Below, piece by piece: positions 17,375-27,028 of a stretch of 56,843 nt of DNA. Both the position numbers and the translations under genes were made by a program. The number at the start of each line of letters is the position of its first letter. Position 1 is the stretch's first letter. Source of the stretch: an uncultured Clostridia bacterium. GTDB taxonomy: Bacteria > Bacillota > Clostridia > TANB77 > CAG-508. The stretch covers positions 1-56,843 of the forward strand of contig CAPYID010000010.1 of NCBI GenBank assembly GCA_948739805.1. Direction: 5' to 3'. The notes beneath the pieces are model-generated. The model had not been told where the DNA came from. It saw nothing but the letters and a program-made list of their open reading frames with translations, and did not search any database.

Positions 17375-18910
17375 ATGTTATCTATCGTTAAAAGCATGTC
17401 TTTACAGGGACTAGATGGCTATTTGGTAGAGGTACAAGTAGATGTATCAGGAGGATTACCTTCATGTGATATTGTAGGTTTACCAGATGCAAGTGTAAAA
17501 GAGTCAAAAGAAAGAGTAAGAACAGCTATTAAAAATAGTGGTGTAGACTTAAAAAGCAGAAAAATGATAATTAATTTAGCACCAGCGAACACAAGAAAAG
17601 AAGGAGCATTATATGATTTACCAATAGCTATTGCAACACTTATAGCAAATGAAGAATTAGATATAAAAAATATAGATGATACTATATTTATAGGAGAATT
17701 GTCTTTAGATGGAAAAATAAACAAAGTAAAAGGTATTTTCCCAATGTGCCTAGAAGCTAGCAAACTAGGAATAAAAAAAGTGGTAATTCCAAAAGAAAAT
17801 GCAAAAGAAGCAAGTATAGTAAAAAACATAGAGGTAATAGGAGTAGAAAGTTTAGAGCAAGTTATAAATATACTTAATGGAAGCAAAAAACCAGAAAAGG
17901 TACAAATGAATTATGAAGATTATTTTATGAAAAATATAAATTATATTTTTGATTTTTCTGATGTAAAAGGACAAGAAAGTATAAAAAGAGCTTTAGAGGT
18001 TGCAGCAGCAGGTGGGCATAATTGCCTACTTATTGGAAGCCCAGGTTCTGGCAAAACAATGATGTCTAGGTGTTTACCATCAATATTACCTAGTCTTACA
18101 TTTGAAGAATCCTTAGAGATAACAAAAATACATAGTATAGAGGGCATATTACCAGAAGACAAACCATTAATTACAAATAGACCTTTTAGAGCTCCACACC
18201 ATACAATATCTGGTGCTTCACTAATAGGAGGAGGAAGAATTCCAAGACCAGGAGAAATTAGTTTAGCACATCATGGAGTATTATTCTTAGACGAACTACC
18301 TGAATTTCCTAATAATGTATTAGAACTTTTAAGAGTGCCATTAGAAGATAAAATAATAAATATTAATAGAGTAAATGCAAGTTTAACATATCCATGTAAT
18401 TTTATGCTAATTGCCTCAATGAATCCTTGCCCATGTGGGTATTATGGTTCAAAAGAAAAGGAATGTACATGCAGTGAGAATTCAATAAATAGATATATGG
18501 GAAAAATTAGTGGACCTTTACTAGATAGAATAGATATACATATAGAGGTTGAAGCTGTTAAATATCAAAAATTAGACTCTAGTGAAAAAGGAGAAACCTC
18601 AGAGCAAATCAAAAAAAGAGTAGACAGGGCTAGAAAGATACAGCAAGAAAGATATTCAAAGCATGGTATATATTCAAATGCAGAACTAACTCCAAGATTG
18701 ATAGAAGAATATTGTAAATTAGATTCTAAGGGAAAAGAGATATTAAAGAATTCTTTTGAAAAATTAGGATTGAGTGCTAGAGCATATGGGAGAATTTTAA
18801 AAGTAGCTAGAACAATTGCAGATTTAGATGGAAATCAAAATATAGATATAAAACATTTAGCAGAAGCTATACAATATAGAAATTTAGATAGAAAGTATTG
18901 GAAAAATTAA
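17375..18910 (+). CDS. comM: YifB/ComM family Mg-chelatase-like AAA+ ATPase
   Basis: ComM is a hexameric helicase that helps branch migration during natural transformation. The 511-residue protein starts MLSIVKSMSLQGLDGYLVEVQVDVSGG and has an N-terminal ribosomal S5 domain-2-like fold (DIVGLPDASVKESKERVR). The AAA+ part follows with Walker A GSPGSGKTMMSRCLP, RPFRAPHHTISGASLIGGG, LDELPEF and ASMNPCPCGYYG with a Cys cluster, then the C-terminal Mg-chelatase subdomain. A TTG at 17357 lies before the GAGGAA ribosome site, so ATG 17375 is chosen. It is 70 bp upstream of dprA. Confidence 0.95.
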   Translation: MLSIVKSMSLQGLDGYLVEVQVDVSGGLPSCDIVGLPDASVKESKERVRTAIKNSGVDLKSRKMIINLAPANTRKEGALYDLPIAIATLIANEELDIKNIDDTIFIGELSLDGKINKVKGIFPMCLEASKLGIKKVVIPKENAKEASIVKNIEVIGVESLEQVINILNGSKKPEKVQMNYEDYFMKNINYIFDFSDVKGQESIKRALEVAAAGGHNCLLIGSPGSGKTMMSRCLPSILPSLTFEESLEITKIHSIEGILPEDKPLITNRPFRAPHHTISGASLIGGGRIPRPGEISLAHHGVLFLDELPEFPNNVLELLRVPLEDKIININRVNASLTYPCNFMLIASMNPCPCGYYGSKEKECTCSENSINRYMGKISGPLLDRIDIHIEVEAVKYQKLDSSEKGETSEQIKKRVDRARKIQQERYSKHGIYSNAELTPRLIEEYCKLDSKGKEILKNSFEKLGLSARAYGRILKVARTIADLDGNQNIDIKHLAEAIQYRNLDRKYWKN

Positions 18911-18979
18911 GAAATAGGCTAGCAATATACTAATTCTTTTTCAAACTGGTATATTATAGAAAAAGGAGGGTTAACAATT

Positions 18980-19859
18980 ATGAAGATAATAGATATAAAT
19001 AATGAAAATTACCCAGATACATTAAGAGATATACAGGATCCGCCAAGAAAATTATATGTTTTGGGTGATGTAGCATTATTAAGTAAAAAATCATTAGCAA
19101 TAGTAGGTGCAAGAAAATGCACTGAATATGGCAGAAAACAGGGCACAAAATTTTCCTATAATTTAGCAAAAGAAGGAATAGCAATAGTTAGTGGATTAGC
19201 AGTGCGGAATAGATACTTCAGCACATATAGGAGCATTAGAGGCAGAAGGAAGGACTATTGCAGTATTAGGAACTGGTTTTGATAACATATATCCACAAGA
19301 AAACAAAGAACTATTTGAAAGAATTTTAAAAAATAATGGTGCAATTATTACAGAATATGAACCAAATGTTGAAAAACGTCCAGATAATTTTAGAAAAAGA
19401 AATAGAATAATAAGTGGATTAAGTATGGGAGTATTAGTTATAGAAGCGGCCCAGAAAAGTGGGACAGGAATAACAGTTAATTATGCAAGAAGGCAAAAAA
19501 AAGCCATATTTTGTATACCCAATAGTCTAGAAAATAAAAAAGGAGAGGGAACAAACAGATTATTAAAAAGAGATGGTAAATTAGTAACAAATGCAAATGA
19601 TATATTGGAATATTTTAATATGAAACAAATTAAGCAAATAAGCATTGATGAGATAGAAAAACAAGTAGATGTAAAACCAGAATACAAAAAAATATATAAA
19701 GTAATACAAAAAGGAGAAATACATATAAATCAAATTAGTAAAGAGACAAAAATGAATATTGGAGAATTAAACTCTAAATTACTTATGATGGAATTAGAAG
19801 GACTTATAGAGAGCAAACCAGGTAATAATTATGTGATTTGTAAAACTATTTTCATATAG
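18980..19859 (+). CDS. dprA: DNA processing protein DprA, read through a +1 shift at CGG
   Basis: DprA loads RecA on incoming single-stranded DNA during transformation. Residues 1-75 include YPDTLRDIQDPPRKLYVLGD, SLAIVGARKCTEYG and VSGLAV. CGG at 19205-19207 then leads to a stop after 25 codons. Skipping C19205 gives GGA and restores GIDTSAHIGALEAEGRTIAVLGTG, exactly the conserved Rossmann-fold segment. The rest is intact: YPQENKELFERI, RFRxRNRIISGLS-type sequence, VIEAAQKSG and a C-terminal winged helix. The joined length is 292 residues, normal for a Firmicute DprA. The ribosome site is AAAGGAGGG. Confidence 0.9.
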
Positions 19860-19927
19860 GTTTAACTTTATTATATAAGCACATTGCATATAATTTAGAA
19901 AAAATGATATAAGAAGGAAATGAAATA

Positions 19928-20296
19928 ATGGATAAGAGAAAAGATACAGGAAATATAGGAGAAGATATAGTAGCAAAATACTTAGAAGAAAAAGGATATG
20001 ATATAATAGAAAGAAACTTTAGGTGTAAATTAGGAGAAATAGATATTATTGCACAAGATAAAGAAGAAATTGTATTTATTGAAGTTAAAACACGAAAAAT
20101 ATTATCATATGGGAATCCAGCAGAGTCAGTAAACGAACCTAAGCAAAAACATATTTATAAAGCGGCAGAATACTATTTATTAATAAATAATAAATTAGAT
20201 GATTTTACAAGAATAGATGTTATAGAGGTGTACTTGAATAATTCTGGATATAAAATAAATCATATAAAAAAAGCAATTATAGATAGAAGCAAATAA
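19928..20296 (+). CDS. YraN/UPF0102 family nuclease-like protein
   Basis: The 122-residue protein has GNIGEDIVAKYLEEKGYDIIERNFR, then GEIDIIAQDKEEIVFIEVKTRK, which is the Holliday-junction-resolvase-like fold with the PD-(D/E)XK-type residues D, E and K. Members of UPF0102 are widespread and their cellular role is not settled. Its place after comM and dprA is common in Firmicutes and fits a DNA-handling role. The ribosome site AAGGAAATG precedes the ATG. Confidence 0.9.
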   Translation: MDKRKDTGNIGEDIVAKYLEEKGYDIIERNFRCKLGEIDIIAQDKEEIVFIEVKTRKILSYGNPAESVNEPKQKHIYKAAEYYLLINNKLDDFTRIDVIEVYLNNSGYKINHIKKAIIDRSK

Positions 20297-20375
20297 ACAA
20301 AAAATAATTTTAGATAAACATATGAACCAAAAGAATAAAAAACTCATATTATATATATACAGAGGAGGAATTCTT

Positions 20376-20726
20376 ATGAGTTTTATAATTAAAGCTATTG
20401 TTTGGACATTGGCTTTTTATGGATTATTTGAGATTATAAAGACTATTCTATATATTACAATACATACAAATTTAAGGTCAAGTGGCATATATATGATTAT
20501 TGGAGTTAAAAATCAAGAAAAAGAAATAGAGGGGATTTTGAGATCTATAATATTTAAAATATTATATGGTAAAGAAGAACAAATAAAAGATATTGTTGTA
20601 GCAGACTTAAACTCTAATGATAATACAAAAGAAATAATACAAAGGCTAGAAGAAGAATATGAATGTATTAAAGTAGTAAATTGGAGAGAATGCAAAGAAA
20701 TATTAGATGCCGTAGATAACTCATAG
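20376..20726 (+). CDS. Small membrane protein with a glycosyltransferase-like segment
   Basis: The 116-residue protein has an N-terminal membrane helix (FIIKAIVWTLAFYGLFEIIKTILYI). A soluble part follows with IVVADLNSNDNTKEIIQRLEEEYECIKVV, which resembles the D-x-S-x-D-x-T nucleotide-sugar loop of family 2 glycosyltransferases. It is far too short to be a complete transferase. Homologues of this size are known in clostridial genomes as hypothetical proteins. The GAGGAGGAATTC ribosome site sets the start at 20376; the longer frame from 20322 has none. Confidence 0.65.
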   Translation: MSFIIKAIVWTLAFYGLFEIIKTILYITIHTNLRSSGIYMIIGVKNQEKEIEGILRSIIFKILYGKEEQIKDIVVADLNSNDNTKEIIQRLEEEYECIKVVNWRECKEILDAVDNS

Positions 20727-20770
20727 TTGGAAAGTTAAGATGATTTAATTGTAGTGAATAGTTAAATATT

Positions 20771-20813
20771 AATAGTGAATAGTACAAATGTGCTTGTTGT
20801 ACTATTCACTATT
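20771..20813. terminator. 17-bp hairpin downstream of the tRNA-Glu gene
   Basis: The arms 20771-20787 and 20797-20813 pair perfectly around a 9-base loop, and outer bases (GTGAATAGTT / AACTATTCA) extend the match. It lies between the converging ends of the small membrane protein gene and the tRNA and could end both transcripts. A smaller GCGAC-GTCGC hairpin lies at 20832-20848. Confidence 0.55.
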
Positions 20814-20853
20814 AACTATTCATTCTTCACTGCGACATATTAAGTCGCACATT

Positions 20854-20928
20854 TGGTGACTCCTACGGGAATCGAACCCATCACTCCACCTTGAGAGGGT
20901 GGCGTCTTAACCGCTTGACCAAGGAGCC
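20854..20928 (-). tRNA. tRNA-Glu (anticodon CTC)
   Basis: The minus strand folds as a full cloverleaf: acceptor GGCTCCT/AGGAGTC, D-arm GTC-GAC, anticodon stem CCACC/GGTGG around CTCTCAA, and TΨC loop TTCGATT. The CCA end is encoded (20854-20856). The anticodon CTC reads GAG. It is the only tRNA gene visible in the window. It is not an arginine or glycine tRNA, so it does not explain the CGG readings. Confidence 0.95.
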
Positions 20929-20941
20929 ATGAACAAGTAAT

Positions 20942-20971
20942 ATTTTAGCATAAAGATTAAAGAAATGTCAA
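20942..20971 (-). promoter_or_regulatory. Promoter of tRNA-Glu
   Basis: On the minus strand TTGACA (reverse complement of 20966-20971) and TAAAAT (20942-20947) are separated by 18 bp, ending 13 bp before the mature 5' end of the tRNA. The rest of 20972-21122 holds no gene. Confidence 0.75.
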
Positions 20972-21188
20972 GAGATATTTTTTTTAGATCAGGGATATTT
21001 TTTACATAGGTTCAGTTTTGTTATTTACAGCATATATAATCTTAACAGTAACCTGAAAATATAAAATTTACAACAAATTTCATATTTTTCTTGTAATATC
21101 TTTAAGAAAATGATAATATTAAATGTATAGAAAATTTCATTATATATTTTATCAGAACAAAATAATTTTTGAAAATAGAAGGAGTATA

Positions 21189-22103
21189 ATGTTTGATATA
21201 ATTACTTTATTAAGAGAAAAAATAGACACAAAAGATATATTAGAAAACGAGCCAATGTCTAAACACACAACGTTTAAGGTTGGAGGAAATGCAGATTTAT
21301 TAATTAAGGCTCATGATGTTGAGCAAATAAAATTTGTTCTTAATGTAGCAAAAAATAATAATGTACCAATATTTATTTTGGGAAATGGAAGCAATTTATT
21401 AGTAAAAGATAAAGGAATAAGAGGAATAACTGTAAAAATAGAATTAAAAGATATAAAAATAGATAAAAAAGATGAAAAAGTATATGTTACAGTAGGAGCA
21501 GGAAATAAAATGCCGGAAATTGCTGGAAAATTGCTAAAAGAAGAAATTAGTGGATTTGAATTTGCAGCAGGAATTCCAGGAACAATTGGCGGATTTGTTA
21601 GAATGAATGCAGGAGCCTATGGAAAAGAAGCAAAAGATATTATAGTTGAAACAACAATATTAACTTATGATGGCAATATCAAAAAGATTATAGGTGAAGG
21701 ACATCAATTTGAATATAGAAAAAGTACTTTTCTAAATATGAAAGCAATTATACTAGATACAAAATTAGAATTAAATTATGGAAAAAAAGATGAAATACAT
21801 GAATTAATGGAAAGTTATAGAAGATCTAGATTTGAAAAACAACCTATAGAATTTCCTAGTGCAGGCAGTACATTTAAAAGAGGAAATGACTTTATAACAG
21901 CAAAATTAATAGATGAATGTGGTCTAAAGGGGTATTCTATAGGTGGAGCAATGGTATCAACAAAACATGCAGGCTTTATTATAAATACAGGAAATGCAAT
22001 TGCAAACGATATTTTAGAAATAATAGATCATGTCAAAAAGGTAGTATTGGAAAAAACAGGAAAAGAATTAAAACTTGAAATAGAAATTATTGGAGAAGAT
22101 TAA
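21189..22103 (+). CDS. murB: UDP-N-acetylenolpyruvoylglucosamine reductase
   Basis: MurB reduces UDP-GlcNAc-enolpyruvate to UDP-MurNAc with NADPH and FAD. The 304-residue product has the FAD-binding motifs MSKHTTFKVGGNADLL, ILGNGSNLLVKDKGIRG, GAGNKMPEIAGKLLKE, GIPGTIGGFVRMNAGAYG and the C-terminal IEFPSAGSTFKRG, LIDECGLKGYSIGGAMVSTKHAGFIINTG. The catalytic Ser in SAGSTFKR is kept. An in-frame ATG at 21123 has no ribosome site; ATG 21189 follows AGAAGGAG. A TTGTAA-17-TAATAT promoter lies about 21095-21123. Confidence 0.96.
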   Translation: MFDIITLLREKIDTKDILENEPMSKHTTFKVGGNADLLIKAHDVEQIKFVLNVAKNNNVPIFILGNGSNLLVKDKGIRGITVKIELKDIKIDKKDEKVYVTVGAGNKMPEIAGKLLKEEISGFEFAAGIPGTIGGFVRMNAGAYGKEAKDIIVETTILTYDGNIKKIIGEGHQFEYRKSTFLNMKAIILDTKLELNYGKKDEIHELMESYRRSRFEKQPIEFPSAGSTFKRGNDFITAKLIDECGLKGYSIGGAMVSTKHAGFIINTGNAIANDILEIIDHVKKVVLEKTGKELKLEIEIIGED

Positions 22104-22129
22104 TAAATGCAGTAGAAGGGATGATATAG

Positions 22130-23596
22130 GTGAAAGGTTTTTTAAAATGGTTTAAATCAGGAACTAAAATGAAAAGGTGGATGTTCCTTATAATAGTAGG
22201 AATTGCGTTAAGTTGTTATGGATTTTCTGAAATAATTGCAATGAAGAGTTTATCGATTTTAGATTTGATAAAAGTAGTAGCATTATTTATAATAGGATTT
22301 ATACTAATTGTAGTAGGACTTATATATAGCCAAAAGAGAGTATTAGAGCTACTTATAGAAGAAACAGATGATAGAATTGGAAAAAATAAAAAAGATGTTA
22401 ATGCAACTTCATTAATTTTTAACAAAAAAGTATATAATCAAGGACCAAAAATAGTAGCTATTGGAGGAGGCTCAGGGCTTAATATCGTATTAAAAGGGCT
22501 TAAAAATTATACAGACAATATAACAGCGATTGTTGAAACCTCTGGATACAGTAAACAATATATATTAGATGGAATTGTAGCATTATCAAAAAACGAAGAA
22601 GAAATGGAAACAATTTTGAAATCTAAAATAGCTAAAAATAGACTTCCATTTGGAGAATCTTTTTTACAATCAATGCAATCAGCATTTGTAGATTTATCAA
22701 CAGCTATGGAAAACCTTAGCAAAGTATTAAATATAACAGGAAGAATAATACCTGTTACAATGGATGAAATGACAGTATGTGCAGAATTAGAAAATGGGAC
22801 AATTATAGATGATAAAGAAAAATTGCCCAATGTTGTAATGGACAAGATTACAAAAATAAATAGAGTATTTGTATCTCCAACAAATTGTAAAACAGCACCA
22901 GGGGTAATAGAAGCAATAATGGAAGCAGATGCAATAATAATAGGACCAGGAAGTTTATATACAAATGTAATTCCAAACCTATTAATAAAAAATGTATCAA
23001 AAGCTATACAAGAAAGTAAAGCCAAAAAGATATATATAAGTAATATTATGACAGAACCAGGACAAACAGATGATTTTTCATTATACGACCATATAAAGGC
23101 AATATTAGACCATGCAAGAAACTCTATTATAGATTATTGCATATATGATACTGGGGAAATCATACCAGAATATGTTAGAAGATATAATGAACAAGGCGCA
23201 GATATTGTAGAGCAAGATATAAAAAAGATAAAAGATTTAGGAATAAGAGTTATTCAAAGAAACTTTTCTATTGTTGATGACCATACAATCAGACATGACC
23301 CAGCATTAGTAGCAGATTCAATTATAGAAATAATTTGTGATGATATGGTATTTAAGGACATGCAAAATGCTCCTCAATATATTAGTATGAACACAAAATT
23401 AAAAAAGAGTAATAAAAAAAGAAAAATAACTCAAAAGAAAAAGAATCCAAATGAAAAAAGCAAAAAAGCCAAACCAGAAAGAATGAAAAACTATAAAAAG
23501 AAAAGTAAATTTGCTAATAAATATAATGAGAGAATTAAATCAATACAAGAAAGCGAAGAAAATAGACAGAAACGACTAGAGAGTTTAAAAAAATAA
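22130..23596 (+). CDS. yvcK: YvcK/CofD-like protein with a lysine-rich tail
   Basis: YvcK-family proteins bind UDP-sugars and are needed for wall synthesis on gluconeogenic carbon sources. This 488-residue protein has two N-terminal membrane helices (about 17-35 and 44-65), then the Rossmann core VAIGGGSGLNIVLKGLKNY, ITAIVETSGYS, PVTMDEMTVCAELENG and IIIGPGSLYTNVIPNLL, IYISNIMTEPGQTDDFS. In many relatives the first motif is DDGGSS rather than ETSGYS. The last 80 residues are a highly basic Lys-rich tail. The start is GTG behind AGAAGGG. It follows murB by 26 bp; whiA and rapZ, its usual neighbours, are absent. Confidence 0.9.
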   Translation: MKGFLKWFKSGTKMKRWMFLIIVGIALSCYGFSEIIAMKSLSILDLIKVVALFIIGFILIVVGLIYSQKRVLELLIEETDDRIGKNKKDVNATSLIFNKKVYNQGPKIVAIGGGSGLNIVLKGLKNYTDNITAIVETSGYSKQYILDGIVALSKNEEEMETILKSKIAKNRLPFGESFLQSMQSAFVDLSTAMENLSKVLNITGRIIPVTMDEMTVCAELENGTIIDDKEKLPNVVMDKITKINRVFVSPTNCKTAPGVIEAIMEADAIIIGPGSLYTNVIPNLLIKNVSKAIQESKAKKIYISNIMTEPGQTDDFSLYDHIKAILDHARNSIIDYCIYDTGEIIPEYVRRYNEQGADIVEQDIKKIKDLGIRVIQRNFSIVDDHTIRHDPALVADSIIEIICDDMVFKDMQNAPQYISMNTKLKKSNKKRKITQKKKNPNEKSKKAKPERMKNYKKKSKFANKYNERIKSIQESEENRQKRLESLKK

Positions 23597-23666
23597 AAAA
23601 CAATAAAATGATGTAATGACACAAAAGATATATAAAGAGATAAACAATAGAAAGGAAGAAAAAACA

Positions 23667-25670
23667 ATGGAGAAAGATAATAAAGAAGAAAATCTTTTAG
23701 AAAGGGACATTTCAAAAGAATGGTTAATAACTAATGGTATAGGAGGATATGCTTCATCTACAATAATAGGATGTAATACAAGAAAATATCATGGATTATT
23801 AGTAGCACCATTAAACCCACCAGCTCTAAGATATGTAATATTATCTAAAATAGATGAAAGTATAGAATTCAATGACAACAAATATAATTTATATACAAAT
23901 ATGTGTAAAAATAGCATATCAGAAGGGTATAAGTATTTAACGAAATTTGATAATGAATATATACCAAGCTTTACATATAAAATAGAGGATGTTATAGTAA
24001 AAAAGATAGTATGCATGGAATATGGAAAAAACATAACTTGTATTTCATATAAAATCAAAAATGGAAATCATAAAACCAAATTAACATTATCACCAATAGT
24101 AAACTATAGGAGTGCACATGTAGCAAGTATTTATCACCAATTTGATATTGAACAAGAAAAAGAAAATAATATAGTAAAGATAGTATTAGACAGACACTTT
24201 AATAATCCTATATATATAAAAGCGAGTGAAGGAAACTATATAGAACATAATCATGACATATTTAAAGGAATGTTTTATATAGAAGAAGAAAAAAGAGGAT
24301 TTGATGCAGAAGACAACTTAGTAGTACCAGGACGTTATGAAATTAATATTAATGAAAATGAAGAAAAAGAAATAACATTTATATGTTCATTAAATGAAGA
24401 AATAGAAAACACAAATGCAAAAGATGTAATAACAAATGAAATCTTTAGGCTAAGAAAGTTATTAAAAAAATCAAAACTATTGGATAATAAATCTGAAGAA
24501 AAAATGATACAACAATATTTAATTTCAGCAGACAACTTTATAGCATACAGAAAAAACACAAAACTACACACAATACTAGCAGGATTTCCATGGTTTTTAG
24601 ACTGGGGAAGAGACTCTTTAATTGCTTTTGAAGGACTATTGTTAATACCACATAGATATGATATTGCAAAAGAAATAATCTTAACATTTACAAATAACAT
24701 AAGATTTGGGTTAGTTCCAAATGGATTTGCAGATGACAATAATAGACCATTATACAATAGTGCAGATGCATCATTGTTATTATTTGAACAAATCAATAAA
24801 TATCTAAGATATACAAGTGATATAGAATTTATAAAGAGTATATATAATAAGTTAAAAAATATAATAGACTATTATAAAAGAGGAATAGACTTTGATGAAA
24901 ATAATATTCATTTAGATGGAGATGGATTAATATCATCAGGAACATTAAACACACAAAACACATGGATGGATGTAAAATATGATGGATATGCAATAACTCC
25001 AAGAAATGGAAAAGTAGTTGAAATAAATGCATTATGGTACAATGCTTTAATAACAATGGAGGAGATATCAAGTATATTTGAAAATAAAAAAATTGCAAAA
25101 GAATATAGAGACTTAGCAGACAAATGTAAAGAAAGTTTCGAAAATAAATTTTACAATGAAAAAAAGAAATGTTTATATGATGTAATAGGAGATGACAAAA
25201 TAAGACCGAACCAACTATTTGCATTAAGTCTAACATATCCAATAATAGACATAGAAAGTGAAATAGCGAAAAATGTTATATCAACAATAGAAAAAAAATT
25301 ACTAACAAAATATGGACTAAGAACACTTGCAAAAGGAGAGCCAAACTATGTAGAAATATATGAAGGAGACTCCTTAAAAAGGGACTTAAGTTATCATCAA
25401 GGTCCAGTATGGCCATGGTTACTAGGGCTATATTATGATTCATTAAAAAACATGATGAACACAGAAGACGATGAACAAAAAGAAAAAATAGCAAAAAAAA
25501 TAAAGAAACTAAAAAAAGACACAAAAGAAACCTTTATGAAAGCATTATATGCAGATGGAATAATGGGAAGCATATCAGAAATATATGATACACAAGAACC
25601 ATACCTAGGAAAAGGAACGACAGCGCAAGGATGGAGTGTAGCGGAGGTATATAGAATTATATTAACATAG
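23667..25670 (+). CDS. Amylo-alpha-1,6-glucosidase (glycogen-debranching-type enzyme)
   Basis: The 667-residue protein begins with the GDE_N-type region KEWLITNGIGGYASSTIIGCNTRKYHGLLVAPLNPPALRYVILSKIDE and continues with the catalytic (alpha/alpha)6-barrel domain. In that domain FPWFLDWGRDSLIAFEGLLL, TLNTQNTWMDVKYDG, VEINALWYNAL and SYHQGPVWPWLLG are the GH133 motifs. It hydrolyses alpha-1,6 branch points in glycogen or related glucans in the cytoplasm. No other glycogen gene is in the window. An ATG at 23616 is in frame, but ATG 23667 follows an AAAGGAAG ribosome site and is preferred. Confidence 0.92.
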   Translation: MEKDNKEENLLERDISKEWLITNGIGGYASSTIIGCNTRKYHGLLVAPLNPPALRYVILSKIDESIEFNDNKYNLYTNMCKNSISEGYKYLTKFDNEYIPSFTYKIEDVIVKKIVCMEYGKNITCISYKIKNGNHKTKLTLSPIVNYRSAHVASIYHQFDIEQEKENNIVKIVLDRHFNNPIYIKASEGNYIEHNHDIFKGMFYIEEEKRGFDAEDNLVVPGRYEININENEEKEITFICSLNEEIENTNAKDVITNEIFRLRKLLKKSKLLDNKSEEKMIQQYLISADNFIAYRKNTKLHTILAGFPWFLDWGRDSLIAFEGLLLIPHRYDIAKEIILTFTNNIRFGLVPNGFADDNNRPLYNSADASLLLFEQINKYLRYTSDIEFIKSIYNKLKNIIDYYKRGIDFDENNIHLDGDGLISSGTLNTQNTWMDVKYDGYAITPRNGKVVEINALWYNALITMEEISSIFENKKIAKEYRDLADKCKESFENKFYNEKKKCLYDVIGDDKIRPNQLFALSLTYPIIDIESEIAKNVISTIEKKLLTKYGLRTLAKGEPNYVEIYEGDSLKRDLSYHQGPVWPWLLGLYYDSLKNMMNTEDDEQKEKIAKKIKKLKKDTKETFMKALYADGIMGSISEIYDTQEPYLGKGTTAQGWSVAEVYRIILT

Positions 25671-25734
25671 AGAACAAAACCACATAGTGGATTTTGTGAT
25701 ATATGTTTAATATAATTCTATATATGGAGCAAAA

Positions 25735-25905
25735 TCGTGATAAATTTGGCTTTGCCAAATTTAACTCGAGTAATATGAGAGATAAATTTACGGACGCCCA
25801 GTAAAATTTGCTTTACAAATTTTTCATGTTTCGTTCACAAAAATATAAAAATAAAATTTTTTATTTTTATATTTTTTCTCACTGCACCAAGGGCGCCCCT
25901 ACAAC
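25735..25905. repeat. Composite of palindromic repeats between the debranching enzyme gene and holA
   Basis: Three hairpins follow each other: AAATTTGGC/GCCAAATTT near 25744-25764, AAATTTG/CAAATTT near 25805-25822, and an AT-only hairpin near 25845-25877. The right end holds an inverted GTAGGGGCG end (25890-25904) and the left part holds GGACGCCCAG, so a GTAGGG-family element seems to have been split by an AT-rich insert. No gene is present here. Confidence 0.55.
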
Positions 25906-25957
25906 GAAATATTATAAACAGAGATTATTAGATAATTAAAACGAAAGGAGCAAAAAA

Positions 25958-26977
25958 ATGACAATAGAAGAACTAGAAAAGGAACTAAAAAGCGAAAAAC
26001 TAGCACCAATATATGTATTATATGGGGAAGAGATATTCCTTTTAGAAAATTGTCTAAAAAAGATAAAGGAAAACTTTGGGGAAACAGCAAACGGAATAAA
26101 TTATATACAAATAGACGAAACAAACCTAAACACATTATTATCAGAAATGCAAACACCAGCCTTTGGATATTCCAGAAAGTTAATTATAGTAAAAAATACA
26201 AAAATATTAAAAAAAGAAGCCAAAAAAAGAGGTATAAATATAGACATAACATCAACAAGAGAAAAGATAAATGAATACATAAAAACAAATCAAGGAGAAG
26301 AAAACATATTAATAATCATAGAAGAAGAAATAGACAAAACTGAGCTATTAGAAACAATACAAAAAAATGGAGGAATAATTTGTAATTTTGAATTTCAAAA
26401 GCCATATCAAATAGAAAAAAGGCTAAAAGAAATATGTAACATATGTAAAGTAAAAATTGCAACAAATACAATAAATCATCTAATAGATTTATGCGGAACA
26501 AATATGCAAACATTAATAAACGAAATCAAGAAATTAATAGACTATGTAGGAGAAAATGGAACTATACAAAATAAAGACATAGATTCTATGTGTACAAAAA
26601 CAATAGATAGTAACATATTTGACCTAACAGATAATATGGGTAAAAAAAATATCACAGAAGTAATAAGAATATTAAATGAATTATTATACTCAAAAGAGCC
26701 AATACAAAAAATATTAATTACACTATATAATCATTGCAAAAAAATATATATAGTAAAATTAGCAGAAGAACAAAATAGAAATATAGCCACAGAATTAAAC
26801 TTAAAACCAAATCAAACATTTTTAGTAAACAAATATAAAACACAAAGTAAATACTTTAAAATGGATGAATTAGAAATAATATTACAAGAGTTAATAAATT
26901 TAGACTATAATTATAAAATAGGTAATATTGATATAAATATAGGATTAGAAAGTATATTATGTAGGTATTGTGCGTAA
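25958..26977 (+). CDS. holA: DNA polymerase III delta subunit
   Basis: HolA opens the sliding clamp as part of the clamp loader. The 339-residue protein has the family start LAPIYVLYGEEIFLLENCLKKIK, the AAA+-like domain with FGYSRKLIIVKN, and ILIIIEEEIDKTELLETIQKNGGIICNFEFQKPY. DLCGTNMQTLINEIKKLIDYVG and the helical collar (about 215-339) complete it. The length matches typical HolA. The ribosome site is AAAGGAG. rpsT, often found beside holA, is not seen. Confidence 0.93.
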   Translation: MTIEELEKELKSEKLAPIYVLYGEEIFLLENCLKKIKENFGETANGINYIQIDETNLNTLLSEMQTPAFGYSRKLIIVKNTKILKKEAKKRGINIDITSTREKINEYIKTNQGEENILIIIEEEIDKTELLETIQKNGGIICNFEFQKPYQIEKRLKEICNICKVKIATNTINHLIDLCGTNMQTLINEIKKLIDYVGENGTIQNKDIDSMCTKTIDSNIFDLTDNMGKKNITEVIRILNELLYSKEPIQKILITLYNHCKKIYIVKLAEEQNRNIATELNLKPNQTFLVNKYKTQSKYFKMDELEIILQELINLDYNYKIGNIDINIGLESILCRYCA

Positions 26978-26979
26978 AG

Positions 26980-27014
26980 AGATTCCAATCATTGAAAGAT
27001 TGGAATCTCAATTT
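26980..27014. terminator. Bidirectional terminator between holA and the converging gene
   Basis: AGATTCCAATC (26980-26990) pairs with GATTGGAATCT (26998-27008) around a 7-base loop, followed by CAATTTT. Its position between two converging genes suggests that it serves both. Confidence 0.85.
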
Positions 27015-27028
27015 TGTTAAGATAAATC

